Shown in pieces: positions 24,091-34,412 of a stretch of DNA of 64,000 nt. This stretch comes from Sphagnum compactum. Lineage: Eukaryota > Bryophyta > Sphagnopsida > Sphagnales. The notes under the pieces are model-generated. The model was not told the DNA's origin. It worked only from the letters and a program-made list of their open reading frames with translations, and ran no database searches. Made by a program: the position numbers and the translations under genes. The DNA lies in NCBI GenBank assembly GCA_965153455.1, contig OZ234493.1, positions 9,662,213-9,726,212 on the forward strand, read 5' to 3'. Position 1 is the first letter of the stretch. Each line of letters begins with the position of its first letter.

Positions 24091-25957
24091 TATAGGAGTA
24101 CGCAATAATGAAGCATGGATGGTAAGTGAGTAGGAAACAGTTTTCTGTTGGGTTCCAGTTCCCTAGGCTAACCATGGTGGTCATCTCAGTTACTTTTTTA
24201 AATTAGCTACCTACTAAAAATTAACAAGTGGGTTGTTAGTAGGTAAGTAATAAAAAGAGCCCTCACTTATGTAAAATCTAAAAATCATCTACTTACTTAA
24301 TTAGTCACTTAATTTCCTACCTATTTATGTATATATAGGACCTACTTCTTATATTATGGGGTTCACCATGTTTTTCACCATGTGTTTTTCGCCTTTAAAT
24401 AAGTTTGAGGAAGATAGGGAATAGATAATAGAGTTATCTCTAAAATACCCTGAGTTTGGTCATAAACCGGGTGAGATTTTTTTTTGAAACTTGAAAAAAA
24501 AATACACTAGCATTCACCAGGGATGAAAATCAGAAATCCATCAATTTTGGTGATAAACTGAGTTCATCTTGTCTTCATCCCCTCTTTCCTCAGCGCCTTA
24601 GCTGCTGCTACATGTACAGCTACGTACTATAATTATTCTCGAACCCTGTGTATTAAATACTGTGTGTCAGCATTTCATATCCAAGTTTAATAAAATTTCC
24701 TTACTTTGTAGATACCACTGATTTGAGGTTGAAAGAGGGGAAATTATAGTCACGAGCCACAAAATGCACATGGTGTTCCTTTAAGCACAAAACACCCCCT
24801 TGAACCAACTCTTGTCCTCTAATACATGCCTTAACATTTTTGTTTGCAATAAAGTTATTCATAAAGTCTCTTAAATGTACCAATAGAACTTTGTGTTTCA
24901 GCAATACATGGATTGACATGCATTAGACAAGTGAAAATTTACAAAGTTATTGGACAGCACATGAAACTTGTTTCTGCACTTGAAGGTCATTTGCGTTTTA
25001 TGTTGGGTTGTGGTTCTCGTCACAAAACCCACACACAAGTTCGAAGCTGGAGCTTTGCCATTTGTATGTTTTCAATTTTTTGTGGGTCGTCGCTAGAGGT
25101 TATTAGACGTAACAAGGCTTTTATAATCATGCTTTGAATACAAAATGCTCCATGTGCGTTTTGTGGCTCATTTTGCAACCCTAAACCCTCTTTAATCTCA
25201 CAATACAATTCAATATTGTCCAATTGTTATGTCAAAAGTTAAAGATTGTCCTACTAATCTATACTATCAATTTCAATCTCACACAATGGTACATGCGTAA
25301 AAGCATCCATTGTGTCCATTTTCAAATTTGATCAAAGTTGACTCTATATAGCATTTTGTTTGAAAATTCTTCATTCACATATGAGTATGCTTGTTGAAAT
25401 AACAAGCATCTTCTATCACAAGTTCATCATATATGTATCTTCTATCGCAAGTTCATCATAAATGGCCAAGTGGTATGCCGATGGTTGTTATGGCGATCTA
25501 ATTGGGAGTAGCACCACAAAAAGGAGACAAAGGGGGAACAATGACCCTAACCCTTGGATAAGGACTTGAGTATGTTAAATTGAGACTTTCACTTGGGTTG
25601 GTACTTGGTTCTGTGTTGAGACTTGGAACTTGAAATTTCTCCATTCCTATTGTTCATATATTCTAGTGTTCTTGTCAAACTTTTGTACATTGCAATTTCA
25701 TGTGATATGCAAATGTTTTCTTGCCTTTCATGTGTCCAACAAGAATTGTATTTTTTTTTTTGGTTGCCTTTCTTTGCCTCTCACCCTCCCCAAAAGAAAA
25801 AAGACTTGACACTTTTGAGCGCATGCTGGCTCACCTTCATTGGCTACCAAGAATTTCTACACCGACATGCTGAGCCTTCTCATTGGCTGCATGAAACTTT
25901 TTCATGCTTTGAAGTCTTCCATAACTGTTTCTAGACAGGCGTGTAAAAAACCAAAAA
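24091..25957. other. Intergenic, no gene seen
   Basis: AT-rich sequence. Searched for 5' exons of the pyruvate kinase that starts abruptly at 26477, without success. Contains a short duplicated motif at 25830-25900 (CATGCTGGCTCACCTTCATTGGCT and CATGCTGAGCCTTCTCATTGGCT), the second of which recurs at about 60053. Confidence 0.5.
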
Positions 25958-26040
25958 TCCGATCTGCCGGATTCGAACCAGCGACCTAAGGATTACTGCA
26001 CCTCTACAGTCCTCCGCTCTACCAACTGAGCTAAGATCGG
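25958..26040 (-). tRNA. tRNA-Tyr (GTA anticodon) with intron
   Basis: The reverse strand reads CCGATCTTAGCTCAGTTGG (acceptor and D arm), GGACTGTAG (anticodon GTA at 26007-26005), ATCCTTAGGTC (after the intron), and GGTTCGAATCC (T arm, B box), ending in GATCGGA. The acceptor stem pairs fully with the 5' CCGATC. A ~10 nt intron (AGGTGCAGTA) follows the base after the anticodon, as expected for plant nuclear tRNA-Tyr. Removing it leaves 73 nt. A TTTTT Pol III terminator follows at once on the minus strand (25957-25953). Confidence 0.96.
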
Positions 26041-26476
26041 AAGCCAGTGGCAATCCACTTCTTTGAGGTAGATTTAAATAGTTCAGTGATGGTGGGCAAG
26101 TTCCTCAACTCCAAGCAGCAGTGCAATAGTCCAGGTATGGAAAGTTTGTGTGGGCTCATCATGAGTTATCCTTGTGCCCCCGAAAAATAGTTGGGACTGG
26201 CAAATTGGTAATCAATATAGCAAAGTTCTATGGTCTGTGCCTGATCTCCTTTCTCTCTGAGTAAGCATGGACCTAACTGAATGGACTTTACTGTATCCTT
26301 GGTTTCACTCTGGAAAGGACCATGTAAATATGCAGTGAGCTATGCTCTATGACTTTCTTAATGAGGTTGCAATCCTTGTAACATGATGAAGGAGCATGGG
26401 CAACCTTCTGGATTATGTGATAGATCTTATGAGTGGCTAATTGTATGTGTGAAAATTTCATGTTTGGTTGAAATAG
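26041..26476 (+). other. Gap before pyruvate kinase fragment
   Basis: No coding exon recognised. If the kinase is complete elsewhere, this is intron; if it is a truncated copy, this is flanking or former intron sequence. Confidence 0.45.
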
Positions 26477-27966
26477 GTTGAGAATCAGGAAGGGCTTGTC
26501 AATTTTGATGATATCCTACATGAAACAGATGGGGTGATGGTGGCAAGAGGTGACCTTGGTATGGAAATTCCAACAGAAAAAATCTTCCTGGCCCAGAAAA
26601 TGATGATCTACAAATGCAATTCAGCTGGGAAACCTGTTGTGACAGCAACTCAAATGTTGGAGTCCATGATAAAATCACCTCGTCCAACCCGGGCAGAGGC
26701 CACAGATGTTGCAAATGCTGTCTTAGATGGGACAGACTGCGTGATGCTTAGTGGAGAAACAGCTAATGGATTATATCCTGATACTGCAGTGGCTGTCATG
26801 TCACGGATTTGCCAGGAGGCTGAGGCTTCATTAGACTATGCTGCAATTTTCAAGGAGCTCATGAAATCTGTGCCCTTGCCAATGAGCCCATTGGAGAGTT
26901 TGGCATCATCAGCTGTCCGCACAGCAAACAAGGTGCGGGCAACATTAATCATTGTCCTCACTTGTGGAGGTACTACGGCGAAGCTTGTTGCTAAATATCG
27001 TCCTTATGTGCCTATCTTGTCTGTTGCAGTACCTGTACTGACTACAGATAGTCTTACTTGGGTAATCAGTGAGGAATCACCAGCTCATCACGGTCTTGTT
27101 TACAGGTACCTCTTTTCCTTATCTCAGTAATTGGTCATACTATTGGATTTAATGTGACTAAAATCAACCTCCAAGTCACTAGGCTTGTTTGCTGTTATGG
27201 GAAACGTGTGGTCTGCTTCAGATTCTCTTGGTGTTTTGTCTGGAAATCTCATGAACAGATGAAGTGGATTATCTTGTTCTTTTTTTTTGACTTGCATCAA
27301 ATTGCAAGTATGGGAGCTGCTCTTTGGTTGTTAGGATATTACATTATGCCTTTAGAAGGTTAGGGATAGTTTGTAGCTAAATTTTGGTGAAATGGTGTGG
27401 AATCCTTGTTCAAATTGCTTTGTTGGCAACATGCATGGTATGTTGTGCATGTTGCCTGCTCCTGGTCTTTAATCTCTAAATTTAGGATGGTTTATGTAGA
27501 TGATAGTCATGCTCCTTGGAATGCCTTTTCTGAGGTTGAGCAAATCTGTCTCTTATGTCCATAAGAAAGAACTCCAATGATTTTACCAAGGATTTACAAA
27601 TATTAGGGACCTAGTTCATGCTAAGAGTATTAAGCATTGAGAGCCTATACCGTTACATTCACCTAGTACTCCACTTGGTTCTCATCACGAAAACTGCAAG
27701 GCCTGTGCTATCCATGACTTGTTTATGTTATTTGCTGAAAGATATCTCCTTGTTCTTGCAGGGGTTTGATCCCACTTCTGGCAGAGGGGTCAGCCAAGGC
27801 AACAGACTCTGAGTCAACAGATGACATTCTTGATGTGGCACTTGCCCATGCTTTGAGGAAGAGCCTAGTCAAGGTGGGGGATTCAATTGTGGCCCTCCAT
27901 CGAATTGGAGTTGCCTCTGTCATAAAGATCATGGAGGTGAAAGAGTCTGTACTCAAAAGGAGTTGA
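26477..27966 (+). CDS. Cytosolic-type pyruvate kinase, C-terminal half only (5' truncated)
   Basis: Two exons, 26477-27105 and 27762-27966, join in phase into 277 residues. The first begins right after an intron acceptor (AAATAG/GTTGAG) with VENQEGLVNFDDIL, the known position of an intron in plant cytosolic PK. Blocks: MVARGDLGMEIP, AQKMMIYKCN, VVTATQMLESMI, SPRPTRAEATDVANAV, DGTDCVMLSGE, then the C-terminal regulatory domain (GGTTAKLVAKYRP, RGLIPLLAEGSAKATDSEST, VALHRIG). Pyruvate kinase converts phosphoenolpyruvate and ADP to pyruvate and ATP at the end of glycolysis. Missing upstream are the N-terminal domain, the B domain and the catalytic Lys segment (expected to end MSK), about 230 residues in the family. 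There are no stops or frameshifts within what remains. It is either a partial duplicate (pseudogene) or the 3' part of a gene whose 5' exons lie beyond a very long intron. Confidence 0.9.
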
Positions 27967-29605
27967 GAACTTTCACCCCATGACAGGGCTGGCATCTTCT
28001 TGGTGTGCTTATAAGGCAGCACATCCAGGCGGACTAACTGGCAAATGACCCATGTTCTGGCTCAAACTCCTTGACTAGAGACATTTATGCCAGGTTTTGC
28101 TTTTGAATTTTTGCAGGTGAAGAGGCCTAGGTAGAGTTGATCTGTGAACTTCAATTTTTGCATCTACTGCCCATGTGAGTTTTGGCACTGAAAGTTCACA
28201 TCTTTACGACAGCACTTGACTCCTGTGCATTGAATGGAAATCACCAGGGTAGATAAGTAGCAATTCAAGCTTACAGTCTTCTGTGGTTGTTGATGGACTC
28301 TGCTTAGTTGTAGGAGGCTAGAAACATGCCCTTCTTTCTGAGATTTCCTTCCCTACCTTAGTGTTCTTCAATGTTCTTGCTAAACCTTCAAGGGTCCTAG
28401 AGACTAATTGAAAGGTAGTTGGAAAACCCTTCATCTCACATACTGTTATCCCCTGGAAGCTCAAAGGCATTCCTTAGACTGGCTAATGCTAGATAGCTGT
28501 GCAACTCTCTCCTCCCACACATTGCAAAGAAGTATGGGGCTTATACTGCTCTTGCTATATGGTCTCTGCTGTTGAAAGTATTTAGTCTAATGCTCACATA
28601 TATTCATTTGATGTTCACTCCAAACACCAAATAAGTTGCATCTTCTCTCAATGCCAAAGGTTTTACACATGGAGAGTAATTTCTACACTAATTTCTCATA
28701 TGCACGAATCCTTCCAAATATGCTTTGGATAAAATTCTCAAATTGCAAGAATATCACAATGCAAAGCTTTTCATTCTGCTCATTCTCTTCTGGATGCAAT
28801 TTCTCTTAGGATTCCCTCAACAAGCATGTTAAAGTTACCTCTTATATATATATTGCACCTTGGAGAAAGCCCTCTCCAATAAATGCAGGAGTTGTGTCTT
28901 TTTCCCCATGGGTCTCTAGTTCATTGTATTTCCTAAAGTATTTGTGATCTAAACTTGAACCACTTCTCCATGTCCTCAAGAGTTGTTTTGGCTTCTCAAT
29001 CTGTAACTTGTCACAGAATACATTGTCAAAGCATCCATAATGGAAGCAACATGACACAAGCATACACATAATATGATAGGATACACAATATAATACAAGG
29101 ATGTGTGCTCAGCATTAATCAGTCTTATCAAGGATATGCATAGTAGGACACAATTGAATGACAAAAGCTTGTGTTTTATCATAGTCATCAGCATCACATT
29201 GTTTGTGAACTCTTCTGATAAGATATCTGTGAGTTTTGATTACAAAAAACTGCTTGCTATCACCAAAGGCCTTTGTAATGTACACGTATAGTTCAGGTCT
29301 AAGGAATGTCAAACAGTGAGTATAATTTCTCTCAATGATGAAGTAGCAAAACACTGCTAACATGGAAGGAATCCTGAGGATGTTTCTGACTTGGAGCTCT
29401 CTATGTTGGAATTGTTGAGCAGTTACACTAGGATGCATTTCACTCCCACTAAACGGAAGCTCTGACATTTAGAGGTGAAACAGTTTCTAAAACTCCTGCA
29501 CACCCTTTGCATTGATGAGAGCTTGAGAAATTCAGTCTGGCCATGTCCTTGCTGGCAAATATGACAAGGGTTCCAATAGACCAAAAGGGTGTAAACCAGC
29601 ACCTA
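27967..29605. other. Convergent intergenic region, no gene seen
   Basis: Probably includes the 3' UTRs of the pyruvate kinase (plus) and the ANTH gene (minus). ORFs of 60-117 codons here lack family resemblance. Confidence 0.5.
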
Positions 29606-31472
29606 CTATAAAAGGACGGAACTACTTTGACTCACACTAGCTGATGGAACTGCAGTGAGTGTATTACTGTGAGAGGTTGTCATGGTTTTCAAAGAGTCCA
29701 CAAGTATTTGTTCCCAATCAGCAAATGTTGCTTGAGGGGAGGGTGCCTGTGAAGGTACCCATGAGATCAAATCATGTGGGAACTCATCTACCCTAGGCAC
29801 CTCTGGTTCTGAAGACAGATCAATGAGGTTGAACTCTGGGGAAGAATGGATAGAAAGGTGTAAATGTACCTCTTCTTGCAAATGAGTATCAGAGTGCAAC
29901 AACTCTTCTTGACCTGCTTCTTGTTGGAACTGCCCAAAAGGTTGACCAGATGTTCTTTGTAGATAACCACGACCTGCAGAGAGTGATGACTTCATTTGTC
30001 AGGCTAGGTCGGTCAAATGCAAACTAGCAAAAGCAGGCTCAATGTGGGCATCCATCAAGAGGACAACACAGACCCCAAAGCTAAAGAGTGGTGGAGCTAA
30101 AGCCAGAAATCCTCATGCACTAAGTCTTCAAAAACTCTTCCAGGACGCCAATCTTAAAGAGTGGTACAAAACAGGATTCTACAAAATTCTTAGTAATGGG
30201 CAAAGAAACCCTTCTGCAAAATCTTAGTTTTTGTTACATTTCCAGAAGCAATCGGAATTAGGTCACAAGTAGTCATGATGTTAATGAGCACTCAAGAGAC
30301 ATAGCTGATCAACCCTAAACGAAAACCCAAAATTCTGAAGAAGGAAACATTGAGTAAATATACATACCTTCTGGTCCTTTGTAATAACCACTGCCTGTCC
30401 ACTGCAAAGGCTCGGATTGTTGTCCAGAGATGCTGACATCAAGCAAAGGACCTGAGGAAGTTGTTTGCTTCGACTTCGTATTCTGAGTTGGGGAGGAGGA
30501 GGAGGCTGACAGCATCTTAACTGTCTCTTCCACCTTCTTCACATCGGATTCAGATACAAACCCTGATGGGTGTGGCATTGGTAAATCTGACAGCAAACTC
30601 ACCAACTTGCGACAGTGGTCCAAGAACTTCAACAGCATGTGAGTTTGATGCCCTCGTATTGCAGCTTTCTTACAAATCTCGAGGAGCTGAAGAGCGTGAG
30701 GGAGTTGCAAGATGTCAAGCCTGTTAAGCATCTCCCGCACTCGAAACCCAATCTCTTGTTGGAGTTTATAACTATCAGCAACAACCAAAATTAAAGCTCC
30801 TTGGATAACAGAATTGGTGGTAGTACCATATCCTCCTACCTCACAGTGACAACCTTCCTCCAGCAAACTTTGCAAGAACCCTAATTCCTCTAAGACTTGC
30901 TCTGTGGCCATGTAGCAAACATTCTCAGATGTGGGGACACTGCTCCACCTGCTATCGAAATGGGATTTCACAACACGGGAACAGATCAATCTCTCATCCA
31001 AGTATCTCGCATATCGACGCACCCAGGAATTGAGCTCCAAATCAAAACTAGGGCTGAGATTCAGATCCGAATCTGCAAACCAGACATATTCCAGAAAATT
31101 CCTTCCTACTTTGTTGGAGGAGAAGCTAAGCTGGTCTTGGAACAAGAATCCGCCATCCAGAATTGCGCGGTGTATGACGATGAGAGATTTGAGTGCAACA
31201 GCCCAGTCCTGTGTCTTTGAGAGACGCCCAACTAATGCCCTAGTACAAAACGCGACTTTGCTCCGTGACATCGAACCCGTGGCAATTATTTCTTCTACAT
31301 ATTTCTCTTCGGGTAAGCATTCCTCATGACTGGTTGCTCTTACCACTGCTACTTGTATGGGCCCGGCACTTGCCATCGCTATTCCTGCTGCTGTCTGGTC
31401 CTTCAGCAATCTCATCACTCTCCTCAGCTTGTTGTTGTTGACTGTTCCCGCATGAATCCTCTCATCTGCCAT
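29606..31472 (-). CDS. ANTH-domain clathrin assembly protein (AP180/PICALM-like), two exons
   Basis: Exon 1 is 31472-30368 and exon 2 is 29973-29606. The donor CCAGAAG/GTATGT and acceptor CTCTGCAG/GTCGTGG join in phase 1, giving 490 residues. The N-terminal ANTH domain (about residues 25-290) has AVVRATSHEE for phosphoinositide contact, then SKTQDWAVALKSLIVIHRAI and NFLEYVWFADSD. The closest plant relatives are the short PICALM-type proteins such as At4g40080. These bind PtdIns(4,5)P2 and recruit clathrin and cargo at the plasma membrane. The disordered C terminus holds LLDVS and NLIDLSSEPE, candidate clathrin- or adaptor-binding motifs, and a conserved FADWEQILVDS-like end. The start ATG is followed by MADERIHAGTVNNNKLRRVMRLLKDQ, as in the family. 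Upstream is a GA-repeat leader. Confidence 0.93.
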
Positions 31473-31513
31473 GAATAATATTCCTCATAACAGAACGAAA
31501 GAGAGCGAGAGAG

Positions 31514-31551
<38 letters not shown>

Positions 31552-31720
31552 AAAATTTGATGATGGGTATTTTTTGTCTCTCTTTCTTTCTCTCTCTCGT
31601 GTCTTCTTCTGCTTCTTCCTACTCCTCGATTTCTCCCTGACTTCAAACTGTGGATCCACCTCTTGATCTCTCGTTACAGATTCACTTCTCTGTTTTTGCT
31701 CCTATATGATCTCCTCTTGC
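31473..31720 (-). promoter_or_regulatory. 5' leader of ANTH gene with (GA)n microsatellite
   Basis: A GA dinucleotide run at 31497-31550 (CT on the coding strand) lies about 25 bases upstream of the ATG and is followed by more CT-rich sequence. CT-rich leaders are common in plant genes; transcription start not determined. Confidence 0.6.
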
Positions 31721-32567
31721 ATCTTTCTTAGATTTCTTCTTTGTTCAGAAAACTTCTGATACAAGAGTGAATTCCAAAATTATGATACAAAAGTGTGAGA
31801 ATGTGAGTTCCAATAATGCAAAAAGATTTATACCATACACATAAATTCTTTCTGCAAAATGGAGTTGAAATAAATTAGTTCTTACTAAAAATTTAAACAC
31901 ACACACAAAATTGGGTTCTTCTCTTCTCTCAGAGTCCGATAATTTGCTTCTCCACCAACCCCAAATCCAGCCCCTCAAAAGAGTCCACGCGTTTGATGAT
32001 TTGTGTCCACAGTTGTCATATCTTGAAAAGGGTTTATTTTTTCATGTTCGTAAATTAGCTGAACCAAAAGATCATGCATGTTACAGTTTAGCCAAATTTG
32101 GCTATAAACAGGATATGAAAGTAAAGAAGTTCAAGACTTCCTTCACATTTTTGGCTACATGCTAGGAACCCAACAGAGAAATCCGGCGATATCTTTTTTA
32201 AATGTAGAAATTTGGCGACTAGAAAACACCCAATTTTTTTTTTAAACACATACCTTTAGCCATTTTGAATTTTAAAAAAAAAGCGAACTCACTAAATTTA
32301 GCCAGAAAAGAAAATGCTAAGATTCCCGAACCTTCTAAAACGGCAACTTCATTGCTCTCTCTCTCTCTCTCTCTCTCTACTTCCTTGTGCTGCAAATTGT
32401 TCTTTTAATATGCCAGCAACAAAGCGCTGCAAACAAAAGGAACCCGGTTATTTTATCTTATTAAAGCTCTACCTGCCAATAATTGACAACAATCCAAAGT
32501 CAGAATTGAAGTGGGTTTACTAATAACATAGTGCCTTGACAACTTCCACATTGATCATTTTATTTGT

Positions 32568-32640
32568 TGAAATGAAAATTTCAAAATGAGAATTAATTAT
32601 TCTACAAACATGTGTCAAAGTTGCCAAGGTACTAAGATAG
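32568..32640 (+). repeat. Dispersed repeat copy A (GAAATGAAAATTTC...TGTGTCAAAG)
   Basis: Carries GAAATGAAAATTTCAAAAT, then TTAATTATTC, then ACAAACATGTGTCAAAG, then TGCCAAG. Copies lie at 33712-33785 (same strand) and 41250-41325 (opposite strand). Confidence 0.7.
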
Positions 32641-33711
32641 TGGAAATGGAGTATGTAATGTTGCCCACTGCTGTGAACCAAACACCTATACTGGTAGGTA
32701 GGTACCTGAGACTGTAGGCATAAGATCCCTCACTCACACTCCTAAGGAATAGGCTATAAGCATAAGACCCTTAAGAGTCCAGTCTTGAGGAGTAGATGCA
32801 ATATCACTCAATTTTGAGGAGGGACATTCATGCATATAAGGTGCTCTCCAAAACACATTAAGAAATTTCTGGAAGTGCTTTACAACTTGCCATTTTTGGG
32901 CTTGACTTTGAAACTAATGTCATGTGTTTCCAGCAAATAAATAAAGATTTGTAAGTTTGTATTTTGTTGAAATTGTAGTTTAGTGTGTTTTGACGTTTTG
33001 ACTGAGTCCCTGATGACTTTGAGATTTCCATCTTGTCTCATCTTCTGTTATGAGATTCATCTCACAAGATCCTAAGAGCAGTCATTTTTGACCTAGTTTT
33101 GTTTTCATTGTGTACATTTGAACTTGAATTTTCATATTATAAGTTAATTTTATTTTTTTCCTTTTCTTTGTAGCCTGAAAAAGTTCTGTACTGTTTGTTA
33201 GTTTTGATTGTGTTGGGTATTAATGTAGTAGGTAATATCATGACCAAGGGTTTATTTTCCCACCTTTTTTCATATTAAAAATTTTGTGGGAATTTCCAAA
33301 ACTTTGCAAAAAATTTCAAAGTTTACACTAAAAAATTGTCAATTTTTTTTTTTTCAACGCCTATTAAAGAGAGTAAGCAAAGCATGGGTCAGCCTCTTGA
33401 CGATGTTTGTCAAGAAGTGAAAAGCCTTGGGCTGAAGAGCAGAGCATTTTGACTAAGTTAAATAGGCGCATGCTGATCGGTTGATGGAGCTGAACTTGAA
33501 CAAATCTGGATCTGCATGTTATTTAAAACTTTGACCTACCAATTCTTGTAGGATATTATTTTTGCCACAAGCCCACATTTGTATGCATGGATCATACAAC
33601 CTTGGCAGCTTTGACACTAATTATATTATTTTCAGAAAATTTCCAAAAAAAAATCTCAAAATAACCATTTTTTAAAAGGAAAATATTGAATCCTCATGAA
33701 TATTCTATTAT

Positions 33712-33785
33712 TTGAAATGAAAATTTCAAAATCAATTAATTATTCGACAAACATGTGTCAAAGCTGCCAAGTTACTATGGTACAT
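33712..33785 (+). repeat. Dispersed repeat copy B
   Basis: Near-identical in layout to copy A, ending GCTGCCAAGTTACTATGGTACATA. A related GCTGCCAAGCTGCTATGGTACATA string occurs at about 41433. Confidence 0.7.
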
Positions 33786-34256
33786 ACAAATACGGTCTGC
33801 TAGGCAAAGCTGTTGTGGTCAAGAGCCCTCTTCCCTCTATGATTGGGCAACAAGGGTTCCTTGGTACCCATCCTTCTCGAGTTGAAGCATAAAATACAAA
33901 CCTTAAGTAGGTGAAACTACACCTGCAAATTGGCTTTGGTTTCAAGCTCTGAGTCCAACCCAAACTTGCATCCAAAAGCCTGCACACATACAAAGTCTCT
34001 TCCCACTGGTGGCAAGAGCCTCTAAAATGATGAAAACCTGCCAATCTTCAATAAAACAAAGCACCCAACAAAGGGGGAGAAAAAGGGTAAATTGGCCCAT
34101 CACCAAACACAGGCCGGTCACCGAGCACTCATGTAGTGCAACCACTGGCCTGTGTTAGAACAAAAAAAATCCTATGGGTGTTGTCTTTTTATCCCATTAC
34201 CAAACGCTTGGTTGCAAAAAAAAGTGTTCTAGGTTTTTCATATTGGTGACCAGCCA

Positions 34257-34412
34257 TCAAATTTTAGTGTTCGATATTAGGAGTTTAGGTGGGCAGGTTT
34301 GTAAAATTTTTGAAAAGTTTTACATGAGATTACCGTCAAATTTTAGTGTTCGGTAATAGGAGTTTAGGTGGGCAGATTTGTAAAAAATTTGAATAGTTTT
34401 ACATGAGATTAG
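34257..34412 (+). repeat. 79 bp tandem duplication
   Basis: Two adjacent, highly similar copies start TCAAATTTTAGTGTTCG at 34257 and 34336 and end with TTTTACATGAGATTA. They are noncoding. Confidence 0.9.

Larger units (their letters stand above)
31721..34256. other. Intergenic with dispersed repeats, no gene seen
   Basis: Contains a (CT)n microsatellite at 32355-32379. A GAAATGAAAATTTCAAAAT...ACATGTGTCAAAG motif occurs at 32568-32640 and again at 33712-33785. An AGCCAAATTTGGCT-type dispersed motif lies near 32087. No coding gene or RNA recognised. Confidence 0.5.
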
